A stretch of 28,792 nucleotides of DNA from CAYXDR01 sp046498185 (GCA_046498185.1 JAWOBE010000001.1:1-28792), one strand, 5' to 3'. Shown: positions 8,070-16,693, numbered from the stretch's first letter. Translations and numbers: made by a program. Notes: generated by a model from the letters alone, not told the origin.

Positions 8070-9842
8070 ATGGCATTCACGGTGTCTTTATATGCCGCCG
8101 TTTTTGTGTTTCTGGCCGGTTTTATCTATCGTATCTCCAGGTGGTTTACACGAAAAATCGGGGCTACAGGTAGAGACATTACACCTTGGGCCAGGTTTAG
8201 AGAGGCCCTTTCGGGAATCGGTCGGATTATCGCGAGCAGAAAAATTTTAGTTCTCATGAAAGTTTTTGTGCTCGAAATACTCTTCCAGCGCAAGATCCTG
8301 AAAGAAAGCCCGTTGCGGTGGGTTATGCACCTGTTGATTTATTACGGGTTCATTCTCCTTTTGCTGATGCATGCCTTGGGTGAAGTAGTAAGTGCGAAGA
8401 TTTTCACCGACTATTTTTCCACGGTCAACCCGTTCTTTTTTCTCCGTGATTTTTTCGGGCTTGTTGTAACCGCCGGGCTTGCAATTGCAGTTTACAGGCG
8501 TTTCATACTCAAAGTGCCCAGGATGCGTTCCAATGCGAGAGACGTATACGGCATAGTAATAATAGCTGTTATAATGCTCTCCGGTTTTTTCCTCACGGGT
8601 TTGAAAATAACATCTCACTCGGTTTTCAACCGCATGGTCGAGGATTTTTCCATTGTTTCTGAAGGTGAAGAGGAATATGAGGCCCTCGAAACCCTTTGGG
8701 TGAAAGAATTCGGGCTTGTCTCTCCAAATGTGGAGCCGCCGTTCGATGAAGATTTGATAGAGATGGGACGGGAGGTCCACGACATGGATTGTGCCTTCTG
8801 CCATTCTCCACCGCAATGGTCGCCCGGCAGTTTTGCAGTGGCGAAGACCATCTCCTCGTTTGCTGGAGCTCTCGATAGGGCCGGCGTGACGGTTTTTATG
8901 TGGTGGGTGCATGTTTTGGCCTGCCTTGTGGGGCTCGCCTATGTTCCTTTCAGCAAGATGTCCCATATAATTTTTACTCCGCTGAGCATACTGGTGAACG
9001 CGGTTACCGACAGGTCTTCGGCTTCCGCCGCCAATATAGCGACAATACAGGCGTTGGAACTGGATGCCTGTATGCATTGTTCGACTTGCAGCCTTAGATG
9101 CTCGGCCGCTACAGTGTATCAGGCCCGCAGAAACGATTTTATCCTCCCGGCCGAGAAAATGCAGCTTCTGAGAGAACTGGCGGATGGAAGGCCGGTTGGA
9201 GACAAAGAATTGGATGCTTTGGCCGAAGGTGTATATCTGTGCACCAACTGTGACAGATGCACCGTGGTGTGCCCTGCCGGCATAAATTTGAAGGAATTGT
9301 GGGTTGATGTCCGTGAGGAATTGGTTCGCAGGCCGTCCCCTGTGGCTGCGGTTCTTTCGCCGTATTCCTTGGTGAGAGGGCTGAAACACGAGAAACGAAC
9401 CGTATATGGCGACTACTTGCCGCCGATCGAGCGCGCTCGGTCTGCAGCCGCTGGTGGTTTCGATGCGGTGATAAAGTCGGATGAGCCTCTGGATCTTACG
9501 CTTGGAGAAGGTCGGGAAAGACCGCCTGAAGATGCCGGTAGCTTTGCCTATTGCTTCGGTTGCCGTACGTGTACGACGGTATGCCCTGTGGTGGCGGCAT
9601 ACGATGATCCAGAAGAAGTCCTTGGGCTTTTACCTCATCAAATTATGTGTGCGATGGGGCTCGGCCTTTCCGAAGTGGCATCCGGAGCTCGCATGATATG
9701 GGATTGCGTGACCTGTTATCAGTGCCAGGAGCATTGTCCGCAAAAAGTTTGCGTGACCGATGTGCTCTATCAACTTAAGAATATGGCGGCCGAAAGGTCA
9801 GGCGCCGTTGCGAGCGGGGACCCACCGGCCGAAGCAGCATGA
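8070..9842 (+). CDS. Membrane cytochrome b/c fused to ferredoxin and HdrC domains
   Basis: A 590-residue electron-transfer protein. Five membrane helices are visible (about 4-21, 86-105, 124-143, 158-178, 273-293) in a NarI-like layout, with His87, His101, His281 and His299 as candidate heme b ligands. The loop between helices 4 and 5 is acidic and holds a c-type heme site, CAFCH (Cys241, Cys244, His245). After helix 5 come two ferredoxin motifs (Cys334/337/340/344 and Cys391/394/397/401) and an HdrC-like domain with two more (Cys495/498/501/505 and Cys546/549/552/556). Arg/Lys-rich loops 22-85 and 144-157 put those loops inside, so the heme c loop is periplasmic and the Fe-S part cytoplasmic. 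The ribosome binding site AAGGAGG precedes ATG 8070. Followed by hdrB and hdrA, it probably anchors that complex to the membrane. Related to the DsrK/DsrM, TmcB and HdrD/HdrE groups; the exact name is uncertain. Confidence 0.85.
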   Translation: MAFTVSLYAAVFVFLAGFIYRISRWFTRKIGATGRDITPWARFREALSGIGRIIASRKILVLMKVFVLEILFQRKILKESPLRWVMHLLIYYGFILLLLMHALGEVVSAKIFTDYFSTVNPFFFLRDFFGLVVTAGLAIAVYRRFILKVPRMRSNARDVYGIVIIAVIMLSGFFLTGLKITSHSVFNRMVEDFSIVSEGEEEYEALETLWVKEFGLVSPNVEPPFDEDLIEMGREVHDMDCAFCHSPPQWSPGSFAVAKTISSFAGALDRAGVTVFMWWVHVLACLVGLAYVPFSKMSHIIFTPLSILVNAVTDRSSASAANIATIQALELDACMHCSTCSLRCSAATVYQARRNDFILPAEKMQLLRELADGRPVGDKELDALAEGVYLCTNCDRCTVVCPAGINLKELWVDVREELVRRPSPVAAVLSPYSLVRGLKHEKRTVYGDYLPPIERARSAAAGGFDAVIKSDEPLDLTLGEGRERPPEDAGSFAYCFGCRTCTTVCPVVAAYDDPEEVLGLLPHQIMCAMGLGLSEVASGARMIWDCVTCYQCQEHCPQKVCVTDVLYQLKNMAAERSGAVASGDPPAEAA

Positions 9843-9852
9843 AGCGTTTTGT

Positions 9853-9883
9853 AACCCGCAGCTCAGTATCAGGGGAGCGGGTT
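9853..9883 (+). other. Intergenic hairpin between the cytochrome-HdrC gene and hdrB
   Basis: AACCCGC (9853-9859) pairs with GCGGGTT (9877-9883), a 7-base stem with a 17-base loop, overlapping the perfect palindrome GTTTATAAAC (9881-9890). No T-run follows, so it is not a standard terminator; it may stabilise or process the mRNA between the two genes. Confidence 0.35.
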
Positions 9884-9914
9884 TATAAACAAGTTATCAG
9901 TCAGAGGGAACGCA

Positions 9915-10784
9915 ATGAAATATGCAATATTTTTGGGCTGCAATATTCCTGCGAGGGTCGTTCAGTATGAACAATCGGCGCGGGCCGTTTTAGGTCTGCT
10001 GGGTGTAGATCTTGTAGATATAAAAGAGTTTGCCTGTTGCGGCTACCCTGTTAGGAATCTCGATCGTAGCGCTTTTCTTCTTTCTGCAGCCCACAACATG
10101 GCCCTGGCCGAGCAGGCCGGTCTGGATTTGCTGGTACTTTGTAAATGCGGGTTCGGAACGTTCAAGGAAGCCCAGCATCAGCTTTTGCAAGAGCCGGAAA
10201 TGAAGGAGAAAATCAACGGCAAGCTTGCCGAAGAAGGGCTTCGCTACAGCGGCGAGGTGAAGGTCAAACACATGCTGTCGGTTTTATACCATGACGTTGG
10301 CCTCGAAACTATCACTGGAAATGTCACGAAAGCTTTCAAAGATTTACCGATAGCAGTCCATAACGGGTGCCATGCTCTTCGGCCGTCAGCAATAACTCAG
10401 TTCGATGATCCAGTGGCTCCCGTTATTTTCGACCGGCTCGTGGAGGCCACCGGCGCCGAAAGCGTTGAGTGGTCGGCCAAACTGGATTGCTGTGGAGCTC
10501 CGCTCACCGGCATAAACGATTCTCTTTCGAGGAATTTGACGGGTCGTAAGTTAACGTCCGCCCGTGAGTCCGGTGCCAGATTTCTGTGTACTTCCTGCCC
10601 TTTTTGCCATATTCAATTCGATATCGTTCAGGAGGGCATGGAATCTAAAGCAGACGGCGGAAACCCTGTGCCTGCGATATTGTATTCCCAGTTGCTGGGG
10701 CTGTCGATGGGGCTGCGAGGCGAAGACTTGGGTCTCGCCGAAAATCGGTTGGATATTAGTGAAATTACATCATATTTGAGCTAG
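9915..10784 (+). CDS. hdrB: Heterodisulfide reductase subunit B-like protein (two CCG domains)
   Basis: Cytoplasmic 289-residue protein with the two cysteine-rich CCG domains that in HdrB hold noncubane [4Fe-4S] clusters and reduce a disulfide. Domain 1: Cys9, Cys41-Cys42-Gly43, then Cys76-Lys-Cys78. Domain 2: Cys152 (NGCHALRP), Cys192-Cys193-Gly194, then Cys225, Cys228 and Cys231 (CTSCPFC). Domain 1 is odd: bacterial relatives usually read CNGCFG where this protein has CKCGFG, so the last cysteine is shifted by one residue. GAGGGAA precedes ATG 9915. With the upstream HdrC domain and downstream HdrA it makes a full HdrABC set. In a non-methanogen the true disulfide or other substrate is unknown. 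Confidence 0.88.
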   Translation: MKYAIFLGCNIPARVVQYEQSARAVLGLLGVDLVDIKEFACCGYPVRNLDRSAFLLSAAHNMALAEQAGLDLLVLCKCGFGTFKEAQHQLLQEPEMKEKINGKLAEEGLRYSGEVKVKHMLSVLYHDVGLETITGNVTKAFKDLPIAVHNGCHALRPSAITQFDDPVAPVIFDRLVEATGAESVEWSAKLDCCGAPLTGINDSLSRNLTGRKLTSARESGARFLCTSCPFCHIQFDIVQEGMESKADGGNPVPAILYSQLLGLSMGLRGEDLGLAENRLDISEITSYLS

Positions 10785-10819
10785 CGCCTATCGGGAAATG
10801 GCCGGATGGGCACTGCGAA
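10779..10819 (+). repeat. Intergenic hairpin repeat, copy B
   Basis: A 41-base element beginning at the last codon and stop of hdrB (AGCTAG) and closely resembling copy A at 3204-3243. The stem is GCCTATC (10786-10792) with GATGGGC (10805-10811); the loop has GGGAAAT and the 3' flank is ACTGCGAA. Compared with copy A, three stem positions changed on the 5' arm and all seven still pair through G-C/G-U exchange. Confidence 0.55.
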
Positions 10820-10882
10820 GTTCCCGGATCAGAGATCTATCCAGGATCGGATTTCCGGATGGAAACAAGCTAGGAGTTGACA

Positions 10883-13800
10883 ATGGCCCATAAAAATACA
10901 GGTGCGGTTATGGTTGTCGGCGGCGGCATCACCGGGATGCAGGCCGCGTTGGATCTGGCCGGCTCCGGACTTTTCGTATATCTTGTGGAACGAACCAGTT
11001 CCATCGGGGGTATGATGTCCCAGCTGGACAAGACCTTTCCGACCAATGACTGTGCGATGTGAATTATCTCGCCCAAACTGGTCGAGGTCGGCCGGCACAT
11101 AAATATTGAGTTGCTTACGCTCTCGGAAGTCACTGCAATATCCGGTGAGGAAGGTGATTTTACCGTGGATGTCACCCAGCATCCAAGGTATGTGGATCTG
11201 GACAAGTGTATCGCCTGTGGATTGTGTGCAGAGAAGTGTCCGAAAAAAGTCCCCGATGAATACAACGGCGGACTCTCAAAGCGGAAGGCCATTTACGTCA
11301 AATATCCCCAGGCGGTTCCGCTCAAATACGCAATCGATCCCGAACATTGTCTCAAACTCACAAAAGGGAAATGCGGCAATTGCGAGAAAGTTTGTCCTGC
11401 TGGAGCGATCAATTACCAGGACACTGAGAAGCAGCACCACCTAAAGGTAGGGGCGATTGTAATCGCCCAGGGTGGGGAAGCATTCGATCCATCCACCCAT
11501 GATACCTTCGGCTATGGTCGTTATGCGGACATCGTGACAAGCCTGGAATTTGAAAGGCTGCTTTCGGCTTCGGGTCCCACAGGAGGACATTTGACTCGTC
11601 CGTCGGATCACAGGGAACCCGAAAAGATTGCGTGGCTTCAGTGTGTTGGATCAAGAGACGAGCATATAGGTGCGCGAGGGTACTGCTCGGCTGTGTGCTG
11701 CACCTATGCGGTGAAGGAGGCGATGTTAGCCAAAGAGCACAGTAAGGGTAAAATCGATACTGCCGTGTTTTATATAGACATCCGGACGAACGGAAAGGAT
11801 TTCGAGCGTTATTACAATCGAGCCAAGGACGAGGTTGGAGTACGTTTTATTAAATCTAGAGTCATAGGTATACCCTATGACGCCGACTCCTCTCGTTATA
11901 TTTTAAATTACGTGGATGATGATGGCAGGACAAGGCAAGAGCCCTTTGACATGGTGGTTCTGTCTGTCGGACTCGGCGTGAGTTCCGTGGCAAAGGAACT
12001 TGCAGGCAAGCTCGGTGTTGAACTCAATCATTATGGCTACGCGGCTACAAGCAGCTTCTCCCCGGTATGCAGTTCGGTGCCGGGTGTCTATGTTTGCGGG
12101 ACCTTTCAGGCCCCGAAAGATATCCCGTCTTCTGTTGTTGATTCCAGTGCCGCCGCCGGTGTCGCCGGGGGAAGCCTTGCTGAATCGCGATGGTCTCTTA
12201 CGCGGACCAAGGAGATTGTTAAGGAAATCGATGTCCGTGGAGATTCTCCGCGTATCGGTGTTTTTATTTGTTGTTGTGGAACAAACATAGCCGGGACGGT
12301 CGATGTCGAACGGGTGAAAGCCTTTGCCGACCGGTTGCCTTATGTAGCCCATGCGGAAGTGAATTTGTTCAGTTGCTCGCAGGATACCCAGGAAAAAATG
12401 GCGCAGGTTATCCGGGAGCAAAATTTAAACCGGGTTGTGGTCGCGGCGTGCACCCCGAAAACACATGAGCCGCTTTTCCAGGAGACTCTGGCGGGGGCCG
12501 GGATAAATAAATACTTGTTCGAAATGGCCAATATACGCAACCAGTGTTCATGGGTGCACAAAGATGATCCTGAAAAAGCCACTGAGAAGGCTTTGGATCT
12601 CGTTCGTATGGCGGTTTCCAAGGTGGCTCTGCTGCAGCCTTTAAACGAGCCGGTGTTGGAAATCGATCAGCGTGCGCTGGTGATCGGTGGAGGCGTTGCC
12701 GGTATGTCCGCTGCGATAAACCTTTCTGACCAGGGTTACAAATCCTGCCTTCTGGAGCGGACAGGAAAACTGGGCGGGAATTCACTGAAAGTTGCAGAAA
12801 CATGGCGAAGGGAAGACGTTCAGGCGTTTTTACGAGAAATGATTTCACGGATTGAATCGGATCCTTCGATCGATGTGCACCTTAACGCCGAAATCACAAG
12901 TGTTGAAGGATTTGTTGGTAATTTCAAGACTACCGTTTCGGAAAACGGTGAGTCGGTTGAACTGGAGCACGGTGTCACGATCATAGCCTCCGGGGCCTCG
13001 GAATTGGTCCCCCAGGAACATTTGTACGGTAAAAACCCGAGGGTGGTAACCGGACTTGAATTCCAGCGGCGGCTGTTGGAAGACAAAGAATCGCTTAAAG
13101 AAGTACACTCAGCCGTGTTTCTCCAATGCGTAGGGTCCCGTATACCTGAAAGACCTTATTGCTCCAAATTATGTTGCACGCAATCCCTTTTGAGCGCGAT
13201 TAAAATTAAAGAGGTGAATCCAGGCGCGACGGTTTATATTGTATACCGCGATATGCGTCCTTACGGATTGAGGGAAGATCTATATCGTGAGGCCAGGGGT
13301 AAAGGGGTCATTTTCATTCGCTACGATGAGGATAAGGATCTGCAGGTGACCGATGAGGGTTCTTCGCTCGGTATGAAGCTCACAGATACGGTCTTCAACC
13401 GTCAGATGTCGCTTCGGCCGGACCTTTTGGTTCTTGCCAGCGCGGTGGTGCCTGAAAAGGATGATTCCCTGGCTGGTTTTTTCAAGGTCACCCGCAACGA
13501 CGACGGATTTTTCGCTGAGGCTCATGTCAAACTGCGGCCGGTGGATTTCGCGACCGACGGTGTTTTTGTATGCGGGCTGGCTCATTCGCCCAAGCCGATC
13601 GACGAATCCATAACCCAGGCGCAGGCTGCCGCTGCTCGCGCGGTAACGCTTCTCTCTGCGCGATCGATCCCGGTGGCTGGGACTGTCGCTTATGTTGACC
13701 AGAATGTCTGCAGCGCCTGCGGTGTCTGCGTGTCAATATGTCCCTATTCAGCCCCCAGTTTCAACGAAAAAACCGGCAAGGCTCAGGTCGAACCGGCCCT

Positions 13801-13903
13801 GTGTAAAGGTTGCGGGTTGTGTGTGTCTTCGTGTCGTTCCGGGGCCTTGAACCTAAGAGGATTCGAAATGGGCCAGATAATGTCTATGATCGATTCGGTG
13901 TGA
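10883..13903 (+). CDS. hdrA: Selenocysteine-containing HdrA, long form with two FAD domains
   Basis: Flavin and iron-sulfur hub of the Hdr complex, 1006 residues when TGA 11060-11062 is read as selenocysteine 60. The frame is family-like on both sides: TFPTNDCAM before and IISPKLVEVGRH after, where other HdrA have Cys. A SECIS-like hairpin follows at 11078-11095. First half: FAD motif GGGITG (13-18), Sec60, and an inserted pair of ferredoxin motifs (Cys109/112/115/119 and Cys156/164/167/171). Second half: a usual HdrA N-terminal domain (from about 457, GVFICCCGTNIAG), a second FAD motif GGGVAG (602-607) lacking the Sec/Cys site, and two C-terminal clusters (Cys943/946/949/953 and Cys974/977/980/984). 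TAGGAG precedes ATG 10883 by 6 bases. In this family HdrA splits electron pairs between high- and low-potential acceptors (flavin-based bifurcation); that this long form does so is inferred. Confidence 0.93.
11078..11095 (+). promoter_or_regulatory. Bacterial SECIS element of hdrA
   Basis: CTGGTCG (11078-11084) pairs with CGGCCGG (11089-11095) in seven consecutive pairs (two G-U), closing the four-base loop AGGT. It starts 15 bases after the in-frame TGA, and the loop guanine is 24 bases downstream. The loop resembles AGGUCU in E. coli fdhF. It lies inside the coding region, as bacterial SECIS elements must, and should recruit SelB with Sec-tRNA. Confidence 0.85.
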
Positions 13904-13905
13904 TG

Positions 13906-13941
13906 TGCATAGTGGGGCGTGCGCTCTGTGCGGTGATTTTT
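13906..13941 (+). terminator. Weak Rho-independent terminator after hdrA
   Basis: TGCATAG (13906-13912) pairs with CTGTGCG (13926-13932) in seven pairs, two of them G-U, with a 13-base loop and a run of five T at 13937-13941. The gap before the T-run and the weak stem keep confidence low. Confidence 0.35.
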
Positions 13942-13953
13942 AAAGAGTATTGC

Positions 13954-13982
13954 TTGCATTTTTCCGGCCGAATGTGTAAAAA
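13954..13982 (+). promoter_or_regulatory. Possible promoter for apbE
   Basis: TTGCAT (13954-13959), a 17-base spacer and TAAAAA (13977-13982), in an AT-richer gap 44 bases before the apbE start. Both boxes match four or five of six consensus bases. Confidence 0.35.
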
Positions 13983-14025
13983 TCTTTGATATCTATTTTT
14001 TCCAGCCGTTACGCAGGAAAGGCCA

Positions 14026-15087
14026 ATGGGAAAGTATATATTTGATCCTACCAGAAGAGCAAATTTGGACAGACGGACGTTTCTGAGGCTTTCCGGTCTA
14101 CTGGGACTTGGAACCGCGGCCGCCGCTGTTTGCCCGGCCGCAGCTGAGGCGGTCAAATTCGACCGCCGGGCTTTTAAGGTGTCACAGGAAAAATGGGCCA
14201 TCGGAACACGTGTTTCGATAACAGCCGTGGATGCATCGCGTGACAAGGCCGAAGATGCTATCGGACGGGCTTTTGATGAAATCACCAGGCTGTCTAAACT
14301 TTTCAACCGTTTTGAGGATTCTACGGCGGTCGGAACCCTGAACAGGGAGGGTTTACTCGAGGATGTGCCCCCCGAAATGACTTTGGTAGTGGGTGCTGCG
14401 CTCGATTATTATAGGCTCACTGGCGGCCTTTTCGATATTACGGTGAAGCCCGTGATAGATCTTTTCAGGTCCAGTTACGATGCCGGGCAGGCATTGCCTC
14501 CCCCGGAGAGAGAGTTTGCCGAAGCCCTGTCTTTGGTAGGCTCTTCAGCCGTGAGGTTAAGCCCGGGCATAATCAAGATTGATCGTGAAGGTGCTGGAAT
14601 AACCCTGGACGGGATTGCGAAAGGTTTTATCGTGGACAGGGTGTCCGGTATTATGACGGGGGCCGGTGTGCGGAACCACCTGGTCAACGCAGGTGGAGAT
14701 ATTCGCACAAGCGGATCCAAAGGGAGCGGCGGCCCGTGGACGGTTGCGATTCAGGATCCGGGTAGACGTGCCGGTCATGTTTCGACCATTCGAATGGGGA
14801 AAGGAGCGGTCGCTACGTCCGGCAATTACGAAGTTTATTTCGACCGGGAAAAAATGTTCCACCATATCATTGACCCAAGTTCGGGATATTCGCCGTTTGC
14901 GACGATGGGGGCTTCCGTCAGATCAAATACCGCTATGGAAGCTGATGCGCTTTCGACAGCTCTTTTCGTTATGGGTTCGGAAAGGGCGGTCAAATTCGCA
15001 GGCGGGGTGCCGTCATGCGAGTGTCTTATCGTAAAAAAGGGCGGCAGGGTTTTTACGACGCCGGGCTGGCGGAATGCGGCCATATAA
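14026..15087 (+). CDS. apbE: FAD:protein FMN transferase, Tat-exported
   Basis: Moves FMN from FAD onto Thr/Ser of target flavoproteins outside the cytoplasm. The N-terminus has a Tat signal (DRRTFLR with Arg16-Arg17, then a hydrophobic stretch and an AEA-like cleavage region near 35-42), so the mature enzyme is periplasmic. ApbE hallmarks include DGIAKGF near residue 190, NAGGDIRTSG near 222-231, ATSGNYE and HHIIDPSSGY. Length (353) is normal. No FMN-acceptor protein such as RnfG or NqrC lies in the window, so its client is elsewhere. Position after the Hdr genes fits a cell with periplasmic flavin electron transfer. Its last 35 bases overlap the 3' end of hflX on the other strand. Confidence 0.92.
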   Translation: MGKYIFDPTRRANLDRRTFLRLSGLLGLGTAAAAVCPAAAEAVKFDRRAFKVSQEKWAIGTRVSITAVDASRDKAEDAIGRAFDEITRLSKLFNRFEDSTAVGTLNREGLLEDVPPEMTLVVGAALDYYRLTGGLFDITVKPVIDLFRSSYDAGQALPPPEREFAEALSLVGSSAVRLSPGIIKIDREGAGITLDGIAKGFIVDRVSGIMTGAGVRNHLVNAGGDIRTSGSKGSGGPWTVAIQDPGRRAGHVSTIRMGKGAVATSGNYEVYFDREKMFHHIIDPSSGYSPFATMGASVRSNTAMEADALSTALFVMGSERAVKFAGGVPSCECLIVKKGGRVFTTPGWRNAAI

Positions 15088-16693
15088 GCTTTTTCATTTC
15101 TTCGACAAGAGGGGTTAGGGTCGAGGGATCAACGGCCGAGGCTGCTATTCCTCCGAGCGCTTTGGCCAATTCGGTTCCTTCCTCTTCCCCAAGCAGATCC
15201 GTTTTATTCACCACCAATAAACGCGGAAGAAGATGTATGTCGAGTTGCTCGAGCAGGCTTTCGACTGTTTCTTTCTGCTCTTCGATTGAAGTGGATGTTG
15301 CGTCGACCACGTGGAGGAGGAGGTCCGCTTCCTGGAGTTCTTCAAGCGTGGAGGCGAATGCGTCCACCAAATTCGGTGGCAAATCCCTTATGAATCCGAC
15401 CGTATCCGTGATTATAGCCTCCCTTTCCCTCGGGAACCGAAGGCGTCTGCTGCTGGGGTCAAGCGTCTCGAAAAGCCTGTTTTTCACCGCGACGCGGCTG
15501 TTGGTCAATGAATTCAACAGGGTGGATTTGCCGGCATTTGTGTAACCCACGATGGAGATGACGGGAAGGTTTTTGGCTGTGCGCAGGCGGCGCCTTTCCT
15601 GTCTCTGCCTGGCGATGTCGGCAAGTTCCCTGCTCAATCTGGCGATGCGTTGGTGCACCCTCCGCCGGTTGATTTCGAGTTTGGTTTCCCCGGGCCCTCT
15701 TCCCCCAATTCCGCCCGTGAGTCTGGACATGGCGGTGTTTTTCATCGCGAGCCTGGGCAGTAGATATTGAAGCTGTGCCAGCTCGACCTGAATTTTTCCC
15801 TCACGGCTTACAGCGCGCCGAGCGAAAATATCCAAGATAAGCTGGGTTCGGTCTATGATTTTCAATTCGGTGAAATCGGTAAGACTTTTTACCTGAGCAG
15901 GGGTCAGATCATTGTCAAAGACCAGGAGGTCAGCCCCTTTCTGGACACATTTTAGGGCGAGTTCGCTCAACTTGCCTTTTCCGATAAGAAAATGGGAATC
16001 TATCTTTTTTACCGTCTGTATGACGCTGTCGACCACTTCCAGTTCGTCGGATACGGCCAGATTTCTGAGTTCATCCAGCCGGGCCTTTTCCCGCCACCTG
16101 GGTCCTGCACAAACAGCCACCAGTATAGCTTTTTCAGCTTTCAAAGTGGATCTGCCGGGAGCGCCCCGTCTCAGTTCGTCTTCAAGGCCTTGGATAAAAT
16201 CGAGAAAATTTATATTCAGCCGCCCTGTGTCAGGCACGCGCGTTACAGCCCAGTTTTCTCCATCTTTGGCCTGAGGCAGTATATGAGCAAAACAAATTTC
16301 CCCTGGAAGACCCGCCTGGTCGACTTTTATACAGGCGATTAAATCCAGCGCCAGCAGGGCCATATCCGTCAAATCTTCTTCTGAAAGATCTTCACCGGAT
16401 AGATGTGTATGAATGCATCTCAGGCCCTTCAGCCGTCCTCCTCCGGCTCTGAATCCAGTCGTATCCGGTATATGGATATGTTTTTTATCGCCTGCTATAA
16501 CACAGGCCACTTTCCCTTTGCGGGTTAGAAGAACGGCGAGCTGCCGGTTGAGTTCTTTGGACAACCATGCAAGCCTTCGGGCTAGTTCGTGAGAAACAAT
16601 GTCATCCGGTGGGACCTTCCGGCGGTAAAGCTTCTCCAAGCTCCGCTGCTGACTGGATTTTAGTCCACTTGTCTTGCCGAATACCTTCTCGAT
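15053..16693 (-). CDS. hflX: GTPase HflX (ribosome-associated), likely ATC start
   Basis: Ribosome-binding GTPase that splits stalled or heat-damaged ribosomes. Numbering from a TTG at 16639 (528 residues): P-loop GYTNAGKS (365-372), DTVG (412-415), NKTD (478-481), SA (501-502), and the HflX signature GGIGGRGPGETKLE (309-322). The long N-terminal region is typical of this lineage. That TTG is a poor start: the only G-rich stretch lies one base away. In-frame residues before it (VFGKTSGLKSSQ) look like the conserved HflX start, and AAGGAGG (16699-16705) lies 5 bases before an in-frame ATC at 16693, which I take as the start (546 residues). No ATG, GTG or TTG is in frame there. It follows dnaB by 27 bases, so the two are probably cotranscribed. 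Confidence 0.9.
   Translation of the reverse strand: MEKVFGKTSGLKSSQQRSLEKLYRRKVPPDDIVSHELARRLAWLSKELNRQLAVLLTRKGKVACVIAGDKKHIHIPDTTGFRAGGGRLKGLRCIHTHLSGEDLSEEDLTDMALLALDLIACIKVDQAGLPGEICFAHILPQAKDGENWAVTRVPDTGRLNINFLDFIQGLEDELRRGAPGRSTLKAEKAILVAVCAGPRWREKARLDELRNLAVSDELEVVDSVIQTVKKIDSHFLIGKGKLSELALKCVQKGADLLVFDNDLTPAQVKSLTDFTELKIIDRTQLILDIFARRAVSREGKIQVELAQLQYLLPRLAMKNTAMSRLTGGIGGRGPGETKLEINRRRVHQRIARLSRELADIARQRQERRRLRTAKNLPVISIVGYTNAGKSTLLNSLTNSRVAVKNRLFETLDPSSRRLRFPREREAIITDTVGFIRDLPPNLVDAFASTLEELQEADLLLHVVDATSTSIEEQKETVESLLEQLDIHLLPRLLVVNKTDLLGEEEGTELAKALGGIAASAVDPSTLTPLVEEMKKLIWPHSASPAS

Noticed and set aside
8247..9389. A 380-codon open frame on the - strand opposite the membrane cytochrome gene
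   Set aside because: It lies wholly inside a gene with clear motifs, shows no recognisable domain, is rich in His/Arg as expected for an antisense shadow, and has no ribosome binding site.
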